Below, piece after piece: positions 25,935 through 34,471 of a stretch of DNA of 64,000 nt (position 1 is its first letter; every line of letters begins with the position of its first letter). Both the position numbers and the translations under genes were made by a program. The stretch spans positions 1,798,001 through 1,862,000 of the forward strand of contig NZ_CP115669.1 of the NCBI RefSeq assembly GCF_029203285.1, in the 5' to 3' direction. Origin of the DNA: Pseudomonas sp. PSE14. GTDB taxonomy: Bacteria; Pseudomonadota; Gammaproteobacteria; Pseudomonadales; Pseudomonadaceae. Under the pieces are notes generated by a model, which did not search any database, had not been told where the DNA came from, and saw only the letters and a program-made list of their open reading frames with translations.

Positions 25935-28316
25935 ATGAACGCTATCAGCAAGCATCAACAGGACAAGGCGACTTTCCTGGAACGCATCATCTTCACCCAC
26001 CGGCCGTTCGTGATCATCGCCTGCCTGCTGGTGACCATTTTCCTGGGCTACCAGGCGACGCAGGTGCGTCCGTCCACCAGCTTCGAGAAGATGATTCCGC
26101 TGCAGCACCCGTTCATCCAGAACATGCTGGAGCACCGCAACGACCTGGCCAACCTCGGCAACACCGTGCGTATCTCGGTGGAAGCGGTGAACGGCGACAT
26201 CTTCACCAAGGAGTACATGGAGACGCTGCAGAAGATCCATGACGAGGTCTTCTACATTCCAGGCGTCGACCGCTCCGGCATGAAGTCGCTGTGGAGCCCG
26301 AGCGTGCGCTGGACCGAGGTGACCGAGGAAGGCTTCGCCGGTGGCGAAGTGATCCCGCAGACCTACGACGGCTCGCCCAAGGCGCTGGAACTGCTGCGCA
26401 ACAACGTGCTCAAGTCCGGCCAGATCGGCCGCCTGGTGGCCAACAACTTCAAGTCGAGCATCGTCGACGTGCCGCTGCTGGAGGTCTACCCGGACCCGAA
26501 GGACCAGGGCAAGCTGCTGAAGCTGGACTACCGCCAGTTCTCCCATGAGCTGGAAGAAAAGATCCGCGACAAGTACCAGCTGCAGAACCCGAACGTGAAA
26601 ATCCACATCACCGGCTTCGCCAAGAAGGTCGGTGACCTGATCGACGGCCTGCTGCTGGTGGTCGGTTTCTTCGGCATCTGCTTCGTGATCACCCTGGTGC
26701 TGCTGCTGTGGTTCACCAAATGCGTGCGCTCGACCATCGCCGTACTCTCCACCACCCTGGTGGCGGTGATCTGGCAGCTCGGCCTGCTGCACTCCATCGG
26801 GTTCGGGCTGGACCCGTATTCGATGCTGGTGCCGTTCCTGATCTTCGCCATCGGTATTTCCCACGGCGTGCAGAAGATCAACGGTATCGCCCTGCAGTCC
26901 AGCGACGCGGAAACCCCGCTGTTGGCCGCTCGCCGTACCTTCCGCCAACTGTTCCTGCCGGGCATGATCGCCATCCTCGCGGACGCCGTCGGTTTCATCA
27001 CCCTGCTGGTGATCGACATCGGCGTGATCCGTGAACTGGCCATCGGCGCCTCCGTCGGCGTGGCGGTGATCGTGTTCACCAACCTGATCCTGCTGCCGGT
27101 CGCCATCTCCTACATCGGCATCAGCAAGAAGGCGGTGCAGCGCAGCAAGGAAGACGCCGTACGCGACCATCCGTTCTGGCGCGCGCTGTCCAACTTCGCC
27201 AGTCCGAAAGTGGCGCCCATTTCCGTGGTCATCGCCCTGGCGATGTTCGCCGTCGGCATGTGGGAAGGCCATCACCTGAAGATCGGCGACCTCGACCAGG
27301 GCGCGCCGGAGCTGCGTCCGGACTCGCGCTACAACCTGGACAACGACTTCATCATCCGCAACTACTCGACCAGCTCCGACGTGCTGGTGGTGATGGTGGA
27401 GTCCGCCGCCGAAGGCTGCTCCACCCACAAGACCATGGCCGCCATCGACGAGCTCGCCTGGCGCCTGGAAAACACCGAGGGCGTGCAATCGGCCATTTCC
27501 CTGGTCACTGTCTCCAAGCAGATGATCAAGGGCATGAACGAGGGCAACCTGAAGTGGGAGTCGCTGTCGCGCAACCAGGACGTGCTGAACAATTCCATCA
27601 GCCGCGCCGAAGGCCTGTTCAACAGCAACTGCTCGCTGGCGCCCCTGCTGGTATTCCTCAACGATCACAAGGCCGAGACCCTCGACCGTGCGGTCGGCGT
27701 GGTCCAGGAGTTCGCCAAGGCCAACAATCAGGATGACCTGAAGTTCAAGCTCGCCGCCGGTAATGCCGGTATCGAGGCGGCCACCAACGAGGTGATCAAG
27801 CAGTCCGAACTGACCATCCTGATCCTGGTGTACATCTGCGTGGCGGTGATGTGCCTGATCACCTTCCGCTCCTTCGCCGCGACCCTGTGCATCGTGTTGC
27901 CGCTGATCCTCACCTCGGTGCTGGGCAACGCGCTGATGGCCATGCTCGGCATCGGCGTGAAAGTGGCGACCCTGCCGGTGATCGCACTGGGCGTGGGTAT
28001 CGGCGTGGACTACGGCATCTACATCTACACCCGCCTGGAGTCCTTCCTGCGCCAGGGCCTGTCCTTGCAGGACGCCTACTACGAGACCCTGAAGTCCACC
28101 GGTAAAGCGGTGCTGTTCACCGGTCTGTGCCTGGCCATCGGCGTCGCCACCTGGATCTTCTCGGCGATCAAGTTCCAGGCCGACATGGGCCTGATGCTGA
28201 CCTTCATGCTCCTGTGGAACATGTTCGGTGCCCTGTGGCTGCTGCCGGCGCTGGCACGCTTCCTGATCAACCCGGAGAAGGTGCGTCAGAAGAAGGCGTC
28301 GATCCTGGTTCACTGA
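25935..28316 (+). CDS. MMPL/RND-family transporter
   Basis: The protein is 793 residues with the RND layout: a first TM (about 30-48), a large periplasmic loop, a block of five TMs (about 225-400), a second TM/loop pair (from about 430), and a last five-TM block (about 625-785). Motifs include GISHGVQKING in the first block and LGVGIGVDYGIYIYTRL in the second, typical of MMPL/HpnN-like exporters of lipids. ATG 25935 is preceded by GGGGAG; an ATG at 25917 overlapping the YCF48 stop (ATGA) is the alternative. Its operon partner is the YCF48 protein; the DUF1302/DUF1329 genes just upstream suggest an envelope-spanning system. Confidence 0.92.
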   Translation: MNAISKHQQDKATFLERIIFTHRPFVIIACLLVTIFLGYQATQVRPSTSFEKMIPLQHPFIQNMLEHRNDLANLGNTVRISVEAVNGDIFTKEYMETLQKIHDEVFYIPGVDRSGMKSLWSPSVRWTEVTEEGFAGGEVIPQTYDGSPKALELLRNNVLKSGQIGRLVANNFKSSIVDVPLLEVYPDPKDQGKLLKLDYRQFSHELEEKIRDKYQLQNPNVKIHITGFAKKVGDLIDGLLLVVGFFGICFVITLVLLLWFTKCVRSTIAVLSTTLVAVIWQLGLLHSIGFGLDPYSMLVPFLIFAIGISHGVQKINGIALQSSDAETPLLAARRTFRQLFLPGMIAILADAVGFITLLVIDIGVIRELAIGASVGVAVIVFTNLILLPVAISYIGISKKAVQRSKEDAVRDHPFWRALSNFASPKVAPISVVIALAMFAVGMWEGHHLKIGDLDQGAPELRPDSRYNLDNDFIIRNYSTSSDVLVVMVESAAEGCSTHKTMAAIDELAWRLENTEGVQSAISLVTVSKQMIKGMNEGNLKWESLSRNQDVLNNSISRAEGLFNSNCSLAPLLVFLNDHKAETLDRAVGVVQEFAKANNQDDLKFKLAAGNAGIEAATNEVIKQSELTILILVYICVAVMCLITFRSFAATLCIVLPLILTSVLGNALMAMLGIGVKVATLPVIALGVGIGVDYGIYIYTRLESFLRQGLSLQDAYYETLKSTGKAVLFTGLCLAIGVATWIFSAIKFQADMGLMLTFMLLWNMFGALWLLPALARFLINPEKVRQKKASILVH

Positions 28317-28339
28317 TCGACAGCCGAGCGACAAACGAA

Positions 28340-28369
28340 AACCGCGGCCCAAGGGCCGCGGTTTTTTTT
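28340..28369 (+). terminator. Rho-independent terminator of the MMPL gene
   Basis: An 11-bp stem (28340-28350 and 28353-28363) with an AA loop is followed by eight T residues. Confidence 0.95.
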
Positions 28370-28375
28370 GCTGTT

Positions 28376-28444
28376 CGTAGGAGCGAGCTTGCTCGCGAAC
28401 AGCCTCGTCACGGGAATGGGTTCGCGAGCAAGCTCGCTCCTACA
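28376..28444. repeat. REPIN (two inverted REP sequences)
   Basis: Left REP at 28376-28400 and its inverted copy at 28420-28444, separated by 19 bases. It lies in the convergent gap between the MMPL gene and the cyclase gene. Confidence 0.93.
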
Positions 28445-28451
28445 AGGGCTG

Positions 28452-29261
28452 TCACGGCAGGATCGCGAACACCCGTGCCGGGAAGCCGGTGCCCTTGGCG
28501 ATCTTCGGGAAGCTCACCACCGCCAGCGCGCCGGCCTCGGGCACCTGGTCGAGGTTGGCGAGCAGTTCGATCTGGTAGTGGTTGGTGCCCAGGATGTAGG
28601 ACTCCAGCGAATAGTCGTCCTTGCTGGTGGCGATGCCCGGATCGGTGTCGGTGGTCTCGTGGCCGGACGCGGTGATCTTGCGCGTCTCGTAGAGGTACAC
28701 CAGCGCCTCCTTGCTCCAGCCCGGGTAATGCGCCACGCCCTTGGCATCCTGGTTCTGCATCTTCGCCTGGTCCGGCCAGCGCTGGGACCAGTCCGTGCGC
28801 AGCGCGGCGAAGGCGCCCTCGGGCACCGGGCCGTGCTTGGCTTCCCAGGCCTTCACGTCGGCCAGGGTCAGCACATAGTCGGGGTTCTTCGCTACCTGCT
28901 GGTGGATGTCGAACACCACCAGTGGCAGGAACTGTTCCTTCACCTCCAATTGATCGACGCTGCGCAGACCCTTGTGGAAGTGCACCGGCGGATCGACGTG
29001 GGTACCCCATTGGCCGACATGGCTGTAGAGCTCCACCTGGAAGCCGTCCTTGTCCACGGTATAGAGCGTCTTGCGGCCCATGGGCTCGAAGCCTTTCCAG
29101 TGCGGGGTGTCGTTGTCGAAGGCGTGGGTGAGGTCGACCCAGGTGTGTTGCTTGAGGCTGGCGTAGGTGTCCCACAGGCCGGGTTGGGCGGCATGGGCGG
29201 GTTGTTGAGCGAGAAGCGGCAGCAGGGCGGCGGAGCAGAGCAGGGCGGGTAGGCGGCGCAT
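28452..29261 (-). CDS. Exported cyclase / kynurenine formamidase-like hydrolase
   Basis: The 269-residue protein has a signal peptide (MRRLPALLCSAALLPLLAQQ, cleavage near AHA-AQ). The mature part carries the metal-binding motif of the cyclase family, HVGQWGTHVDPPVHFHKG, and a WVDLTHAFDND opening. Relatives include kynurenine formamidase and other amide or lactone hydrolases, but those are normally cytoplasmic. The substrate of this periplasmic version is unknown. It is divergent from the AhpD-like gene, with a 129-base intergenic region that may hold both promoters. Confidence 0.88.
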   Translation of the reverse strand: MRRLPALLCSAALLPLLAQQPAHAAQPGLWDTYASLKQHTWVDLTHAFDNDTPHWKGFEPMGRKTLYTVDKDGFQVELYSHVGQWGTHVDPPVHFHKGLRSVDQLEVKEQFLPLVVFDIHQQVAKNPDYVLTLADVKAWEAKHGPVPEGAFAALRTDWSQRWPDQAKMQNQDAKGVAHYPGWSKEALVYLYETRKITASGHETTDTDPGIATSKDDYSLESYILGTNHYQIELLANLDQVPEAGALAVVSFPKIAKGTGFPARVFAILP

Positions 29262-29390
29262 GTGTCTGATTCCTTGACGGGGATGGGTTGGCGCGCCTTA
29301 TCTTTCTCCAGCGCCCGTCCCGCCTTCCAATTCCGAATTCTGCTTTTCTTATTCCGCCTTGTTATTCAAACGAACGAACCAGGAGTGCCC

Positions 29391-29807
29391 ATGTCCTTCC
29401 AGCTCATCGAATACGCCGATGCCAGCCCCGAAGTCCGCGCCGTCTACGACGACATCATGGCGACCCGCAAGATCGACTGGGTGAACAACTTCTGGAAAGC
29501 CCTGGCCAACCACCCGCAGACCCTCAAGCGCACCTGGGAAAGCCTCAAGGAGGTGATGGGGCCGGGGCAGCTCGACCCGCTGGTGAAGGAGTTGATCTAC
29601 GTCGCCGTCAGTGTCACCAACAACTGCAACTACTGCATCGGCTCCCACGGCGCCGCGGCGCGCAAGGCGGGGATGGACGATGCGATGCTCGGCGAGCTGC
29701 TGGCGGTGGTGGCCATGGCCAATGAGACCAACCGCCTTGCCATTGGCTACCAGGTGCCGCTGGACGATGTGTTCAAGGGGGCGGTGATGGAAACGGGTGG
29801 TCACTGA
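29391..29807 (+). CDS. AhpD-like carboxymuconolactone decarboxylase family protein
   Basis: The protein is 138 residues. The CxxC redox pair with downstream His (NNCNYCIGSHGAAARKAG) is the AhpD/CMD signature, and the helical flanks (LDPLVKELIYVAVSVT) fit. AhpD-type proteins act as peroxidase-supporting thiol reductases; the carboxymuconolactone decarboxylase name is historical. ATG 29391 follows AGGAG at 29381-29385. It stands alone between the divergent exported cyclase gene and a REPIN. Confidence 0.93.
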   Translation: MSFQLIEYADASPEVRAVYDDIMATRKIDWVNNFWKALANHPQTLKRTWESLKEVMGPGQLDPLVKELIYVAVSVTNNCNYCIGSHGAAARKAGMDDAMLGELLAVVAMANETNRLAIGYQVPLDDVFKGAVMETGGH

Positions 29808-29815
29808 GTGAGGCT

Positions 29816-29900
29816 GTTCGCGAGCAAGCTCGCTCCTACAAGTGGGCGCCGGTGTTCCTCCTGTAGGAGCGAGGGGGACGCCTAGTTCTTGCTCGCGAAC
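29816..29900. repeat. REPIN with a 14-base insertion in one arm
   Basis: The left REP (29816-29840) is canonical. The right REP (29862-29900) matches the consensus except that GGGGACGCCTAGTT is inserted at 29874-29887 between GCGAG and CTTGCTCGCGAAC, breaking the palindrome centre. Confidence 0.88.
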
Positions 29901-29919
29901 CCTGACCGAAGAAGGGCTC

Positions 29920-31011
29920 TCAGGGAGCCGTCGCCGACAGCCGCTGGATCGCCTTCACCGGCGTTCCGTCACTCCAGCGCCCCATGGACAATTGCGCCGC
30001 ACCGCCGCCCAGTGCGTAGTCGCGGTCCTGGCCGTAGAAGGCGGCGTCGCATAACGCGTCGAACAGCTTCCAGGTGCCGTACCAGTCCATTGCATCGGTG
30101 GCCAGGGCGTTATGGGCGGAGGGCTGGCCCTGCTTGAGGCGCTGGCGCACCCGTTCCTGCACGCGGTTGAGCAACCAGCTGGATGAGTCGCTGGGCGGAT
30201 AGCGCGGGTCGAAGCGAGGCGCGGTCGGGGCGGAGTGGTTGGCCAGCAGGGACGGGCTGCCGTGGCGGTCGCTGTGCAGGAGCAGCAGGTCCTTGTCCCG
30301 CGCGGCGACCTGGGCGCTTTCCTGGTAGACGCGTCGTGCGTCATCGCAGCCTACGACCTCATCCTCATTGCCGCAGACCGCCAGCAGCAAGGTGCCGGCG
30401 GGAATCTTCGAGAGCGGCTCCATTGGCACCTGACGCCAGCGCGAGCCGCTGCTCCTGCCCGGCTCCACGGCCATCAGCGCACTCGGTTTCGGCACACCCA
30501 GGCGCTGCCAGGAGGCGGCAAGCCCGCTGGCGATCAGGCCGCCGGCGGAGTGGCCGACGTAGGCCACATGCGCAAGCTCCGGTTTCATCCCGAGCTTGCC
30601 CGCCTGCAGGTCGCCGATGGCACGGCGCACCGAGTCGGCGGCATTGGGCAGGAAGTCCGCCGCCGGTGTCTTCAGGTTGGCCTGGTAGCGCGGATAGATG
30701 AGGATCGCGCCGCGCCGGACGATGTGTTCGATCCAGGCCCGGTACAGGTCCGGCTGCATCACGCTCCAGCCGTGGGTGAACACCACCAGCGGGGCGCTTT
30801 CCGGCTGTGGGCGGGCGGGGGTGAAGACCCAGTACTCGTTGCCATCGGCGTTGAAGTGCCATTGGCGCACATCGGCGTGGCTGTAGCCCGAGCCGCCGGG
30901 GCCCTGCAGCGGTTGCGTCGGCGGCAGGGCGGGGGCCGCGTGCAGGACGCGGGTCAGCAGCAGGCCGGTAACCAGTGCTGGGAGAAGTCTCGGAGTGCGA
31001 ACGCGGGGCAT
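29920..31011 (-). CDS. Exported alpha/beta hydrolase
   Basis: The 363-residue protein starts with a signal peptide (MPRVRTPRLLPALVTGLLLT, cleavage near LHA-AP). The alpha/beta-hydrolase fold shows the oxyanion region VVFTHGWSVM (about 75) and the nucleophile elbow GHSAGG (about 155), with a late His in HSDRHGSPSLL as candidate third triad member and an Asp in NEDEV. The substrate is unknown; esterase or lipase-like activity is likely. It lies 50 bases downstream of batD on the same strand and may be read through from the MoxR operon. Confidence 0.88.
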   Translation of the reverse strand: MPRVRTPRLLPALVTGLLLTRVLHAAPALPPTQPLQGPGGSGYSHADVRQWHFNADGNEYWVFTPARPQPESAPLVVFTHGWSVMQPDLYRAWIEHIVRRGAILIYPRYQANLKTPAADFLPNAADSVRRAIGDLQAGKLGMKPELAHVAYVGHSAGGLIASGLAASWQRLGVPKPSALMAVEPGRSSGSRWRQVPMEPLSKIPAGTLLLAVCGNEDEVVGCDDARRVYQESAQVAARDKDLLLLHSDRHGSPSLLANHSAPTAPRFDPRYPPSDSSSWLLNRVQERVRQRLKQGQPSAHNALATDAMDWYGTWKLFDALCDAAFYGQDRDYALGGGAAQLSMGRWSDGTPVKAIQRLSATAP

Positions 31012-31061
31012 TGCTGCGCCTCTTGGCGGGGCTTGCCAGCAAGCATAGCCCCGCCACTGCG

Positions 31062-32711
31062 TCAGCGCGGGTAGAGCGGCGGCAGGCTACCCGGCTCGGT
31101 CGTGGGCGCGGCTTCCGGATCGGCGCCCGGCAGGCCGCGGACGGCGCGCCAGAGGTCCTCGCCCTGCCAGTTGCGGCCGCCTTCGCTGTCGCTGTACAGC
31201 GCGCCGTTGAGGCTGTCCAGGGCATCGGACAGCGGCACGAAGCGCGCCGCCATGTCCGCCAGGGTTTCCGGTTGCTGGCGCGCCCAGGCATCCAGCGCCT
31301 GGCGGGTGGCATGTGGATCGTTGGCCTGGCAGGCGCGGCGCAGTTCGTCGAGCAGGGTACGGGCGCTGGGGCCGGCGACCGCGGCGCGAATCACCGCGGG
31401 CAGCCGGCGCGCACGCCACCACAGGCCGAAGCCCAGCAGCGTGGTGAAGGCGAGAATGGCGCAGGCCAACTGCCATGGCCACAGGCGCGCCTGGGGTTGC
31501 AGCAGGGCGTCCGTAGCGGGAGAGCTGGGCGTATCGGCCGGGTTTTCCAGTTGCGGGTTGGCGGCGACCTCCAGAGTACGCCCTGGCAGGCTGGTGCGCT
31601 CGACGCGATTGTCCCGGGTGTTCCACCAGACCACTTCGACAGGGGGCAATTGCACCTGGCCGGCATGGTCGGCGATCAGCGCCTCGCGTTCTTCGCGGCT
31701 GCCGATCACGCCCTGTTCGGTGCCCTGGTTGGCCAGCTGCGGCTGGTCGGGGTAATGGCGCAGCTCGGCCGGCAGCGTTTGCGGCAGCGGCGGCAGCTGG
31801 GCGCTGGAGAGTCCTTCCACGCGTAGCATGATGTTGCGGGTCAGTGCTTCGCCAGCGCGGGCCTGCTCCGGCTGCGGGCTCCAGGTTTCGCTCAGGCTCA
31901 GCGAGCGGGCCGGCAGCCAGGGGGCGTCCTTGGGATAGTCGGCGGGCTTGGGTTTGATCTGCAGCGGGATGGTCGGCGAGATCACCCGGATCTGCTTGCC
32001 CGGCGGCGGGCCGAAGGGGTTGTCGTCGGGGCTGCGCTGCTGGGCGGCCTGGGTGGCGTTGAAGGTCTGGCCAGGGATTTCCAGGGGGCCGCTCTTCTGC
32101 GGGAAGATCGCGTAGCGAATTTCGATGACCCCATGGCGCACGCCGTTGATTTCCTTCTCGTAGGTGCGCGCCTCGCCCAGTGGTTCAACGCGCGCATCGG
32201 CGATTTGCAGGGGCGTGAGGCTGCTGTCGTCGTACAGCGACACCGAGTGATAGATGCGCAAGGTCAGGATCACCTGCGCCTGCACATAGCTCTCCTCCTG
32301 GTCGACGCTGGCGTCGATGAACACCGGGGCGAGCTTCTGGCTGCTGGTGCTTTCCTCAGCCTTGAGCACGTGCAGGCTGATCGACTCGGTGGCGTTACCG
32401 CCCAGGCTGATCGGCGGAATCACCACGGTGCCTTCGTTACGCGGCTGCAGGGTGACGATCCAACGGGTGGTAGCCTGGGTCTTGCCGTTCAGGGTGGTGA
32501 GGCGGTTGACCTGGCGGGTACCGAGCACCACGAACTGCTCGTCCAGGGGCTTGAGGTCCGGCTTGCCGAACAGGGTCGGGTCGTCGGACTCCAGCGTCAG
32601 GTCGATGCTTTCACCTTCATTGAGGCGCGTGCGGTCGACGCTGGCGGTGAAGCTTGCCTCGGCGCGGACGGCGGCGAGGCAGAGCAGGGTCAGGCAGATC
32701 AGCCTTTTCAT
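31062..32711 (-). CDS. batD: BatD-like membrane protein of the MoxR/VWA operon
   Basis: This is a 549-residue protein with a signal peptide (MKRLICLTLLCLAAVRAEAS), a long extracytoplasmic part with tandem beta-sandwich-like segments (FTASVDRTRLNEGESIDLTL; ALTRNIMLRVEG), and one TM at about 435-455 (LACAILAFTTLLGFGLWW) before a cytoplasmic tail. This matches BatD (oxygen-tolerance protein family). The frame is open upstream to 32801, but ATG 32711 begins the signal peptide and overlaps the BatB/C stop (ATGA). It is the last member of the six-gene coupled unit. Confidence 0.88.
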   Translation of the reverse strand: MKRLICLTLLCLAAVRAEASFTASVDRTRLNEGESIDLTLESDDPTLFGKPDLKPLDEQFVVLGTRQVNRLTTLNGKTQATTRWIVTLQPRNEGTVVIPPISLGGNATESISLHVLKAEESTSSQKLAPVFIDASVDQEESYVQAQVILTLRIYHSVSLYDDSSLTPLQIADARVEPLGEARTYEKEINGVRHGVIEIRYAIFPQKSGPLEIPGQTFNATQAAQQRSPDDNPFGPPPGKQIRVISPTIPLQIKPKPADYPKDAPWLPARSLSLSETWSPQPEQARAGEALTRNIMLRVEGLSSAQLPPLPQTLPAELRHYPDQPQLANQGTEQGVIGSREEREALIADHAGQVQLPPVEVVWWNTRDNRVERTSLPGRTLEVAANPQLENPADTPSSPATDALLQPQARLWPWQLACAILAFTTLLGFGLWWRARRLPAVIRAAVAGPSARTLLDELRRACQANDPHATRQALDAWARQQPETLADMAARFVPLSDALDSLNGALYSDSEGGRNWQGEDLWRAVRGLPGADPEAAPTTEPGSLPPLYPR

Positions 32712-34471
32712 TGCGTGGGTTCCTGGCGCTGCTGCTGTTGCTGGTACCAGAACTTGCGGCGCAGCAGTTCGGATGGATCGTCGGGAATCTGGCGCAACCA
32801 TTGTTCCAGGGCCTGGCGGCGCTCGTCAGTCAATGGACCGGTGATCGCCAGGTTGGTTTCGCCGTCTTCACCGTGGGTCGCCTGCGGCGTGTTGCTCTGG
32901 CTGTCCGCCGGCTTGTCGGCATCGCGCTGTTCCGGTGTCTGGGCCGACGGGGTGGGCTGCGAGTCCTGTTCCTCGGACTGCTCCTCCTTGGGCTTCGAAT
33001 CCTTGGGCTGCACCGGCTGGGGTTCGCTGGACTCGCCCTGGGTCGGATTCTGCTGCTGGGATGATTGGCTTTCTTCCTCGCCGGAGGCTTTCTGGCGCTG
33101 GCGCAGCAGGTCTTCCAGCAGTGCCTTGTTGCGTTGTGCGGCGAGCAGGTCGGGGGCGCGCTCCAGGGCCTGGTCGTAGGCGTCGATCGCGGCTTCCAGT
33201 TCGTTCTGCCGGGCCAGGGCGTTGCCACGGTTGTAGTGGTCGGCGGCGCTGTCGCCCAGGGCGAAGGCCTGCGCGGCATCGGCGTAGTCGCCGGCTTCAT
33301 AGAGGGCCAGGCCCCGCCAGCGGAAGTCCTCGAAGTGCTCGGCGGCGTCGGCTGGCTTTTGGGCATCGAGCAGGCGCTGGCCCTGCTGATCAGGGGTCAG
33401 CCAGAGGTCGGCCAGCTCGAAGGCGTTGGCGTTCTGCGGCGGCGACCACAGCAAGGGCAGGAGCAGCGGCAGGCTGAACAGCCAGCCCCGGCGACCGGCG
33501 CAGGCGGCGAGCAACAGCAGGGGCAGGAGCAGCCAGTAGCCCTGGTCGGCCCAGCGTTGCAGGCGCAGGAGGGCGTCTTCCTCGCTGACCTGCAGGCCCT
33601 GGGAGTTGTTCAGCAGGCCCAGGGCGCGCAGGTCGGCGTTGCCCGGGCGCAGGCGCTGGAAGCGCCCATCGAGGTCGCTGGCGAACTGGCGCAGGGCGTT
33701 CTCGTCCAGCCGTGGCACCAGAATGTTGCCTTGCTCGTCCTTGAGGAAGGTGCCGTCTTCCTGGGCGATCGGCGCGCCGCCGGCGGTGCCGATGGCGAGC
33801 AGCAGCAGGTCCTTGCCCTTGCCTTTGAGCGCCTTGCGGATGCCCTGGCGCTCCTGGGCATCCAGGGCGCTGGTGATCAGCAGGATATGGCCCTTGCCTT
33901 CGGCGCCATGGTGCAGCAGCTGGCGCGCCTGTTCGATGGCGAGGTCGGCGCGGCGGCCCGGTGCCGGCATGATCGACGGCTTGAGCGCGTCCAGCAGGTT
34001 GCGCGCGGTGCCCAGGTCGTTGGACAGGGGCACCAGGGTGTGTGCGCTGCCGGCATAGACGACGATGGCCGTCTGCGCATCGCTGCGTGCCCTAAGCAGG
34101 TCGAGCACCTTGCGCCGAGCCTGCTCCAGGCGGCTGGGCGGCAGGTCGGTGGCGAGCATCTCAGGGGTCAGTTCGAGGACCACCACCAGCGGATCGCTGC
34201 GCTCCATCGCCGGTTGTTCCAGGTACTGCCAGCTCGGGCCGAGCAGCGCGAGTACCGCCAGCAGCCAGGCCAGGCCGAGGAATATCCACGGGCGCCGTTC
34301 GTGACGGCCGTGACCGCCGGACAGCATCCAGGGGTGGAAGGCCGCCGGCAGCAGCAATTGCCAGCGGCCGGCGCGGCGCTGGCGGTGCCAGAGTTTCCAC
34401 AGCAGCCAGCCGAGCAGCGGCAGCAGGAGCAGCGACCAGGGGCGCAGCAGGTGGGGCCAGAGCGCGCTCAT
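32708..34471 (-). CDS. BatB/BatC fusion: VWA domain plus TPR repeats
   Basis: In this 587-residue protein, N-terminal membrane segments (about 9-25 and 58-77) precede a VWA domain (about 90-300), then a TM near 310-345. A TPR-bearing part follows (about 385-465; GDYADAAQAFALGDSAADHYNRGNALARQNELEAAIDAY within it), then a Gln/Glu/Ser-rich tail. BatB and BatC are separate proteins in Bacteroides; here they are one polypeptide. The canonical VWA metal motif DxSxS is replaced by LELTPEM, so metal binding is probably lost. ATG 34471 overlaps the BatA stop (ATGA). Confidence 0.88.
   Translation of the reverse strand: MSALWPHLLRPWSLLLLPLLGWLLWKLWHRQRRAGRWQLLLPAAFHPWMLSGGHGRHERRPWIFLGLAWLLAVLALLGPSWQYLEQPAMERSDPLVVVLELTPEMLATDLPPSRLEQARRKVLDLLRARSDAQTAIVVYAGSAHTLVPLSNDLGTARNLLDALKPSIMPAPGRRADLAIEQARQLLHHGAEGKGHILLITSALDAQERQGIRKALKGKGKDLLLLAIGTAGGAPIAQEDGTFLKDEQGNILVPRLDENALRQFASDLDGRFQRLRPGNADLRALGLLNNSQGLQVSEEDALLRLQRWADQGYWLLLPLLLLAACAGRRGWLFSLPLLLPLLWSPPQNANAFELADLWLTPDQQGQRLLDAQKPADAAEHFEDFRWRGLALYEAGDYADAAQAFALGDSAADHYNRGNALARQNELEAAIDAYDQALERAPDLLAAQRNKALLEDLLRQRQKASGEEESQSSQQQNPTQGESSEPQPVQPKDSKPKEEQSEEQDSQPTPSAQTPEQRDADKPADSQSNTPQATHGEDGETNLAITGPLTDERRQALEQWLRQIPDDPSELLRRKFWYQQQQQRQEPTQ

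Noticed and set aside
25791..28352. Long minus-strand frame across the MMPL gene
   Set aside because: Complement of a membrane transporter; the Gln/His/Asp-rich translation is typical of antisense to GC-rich genes.
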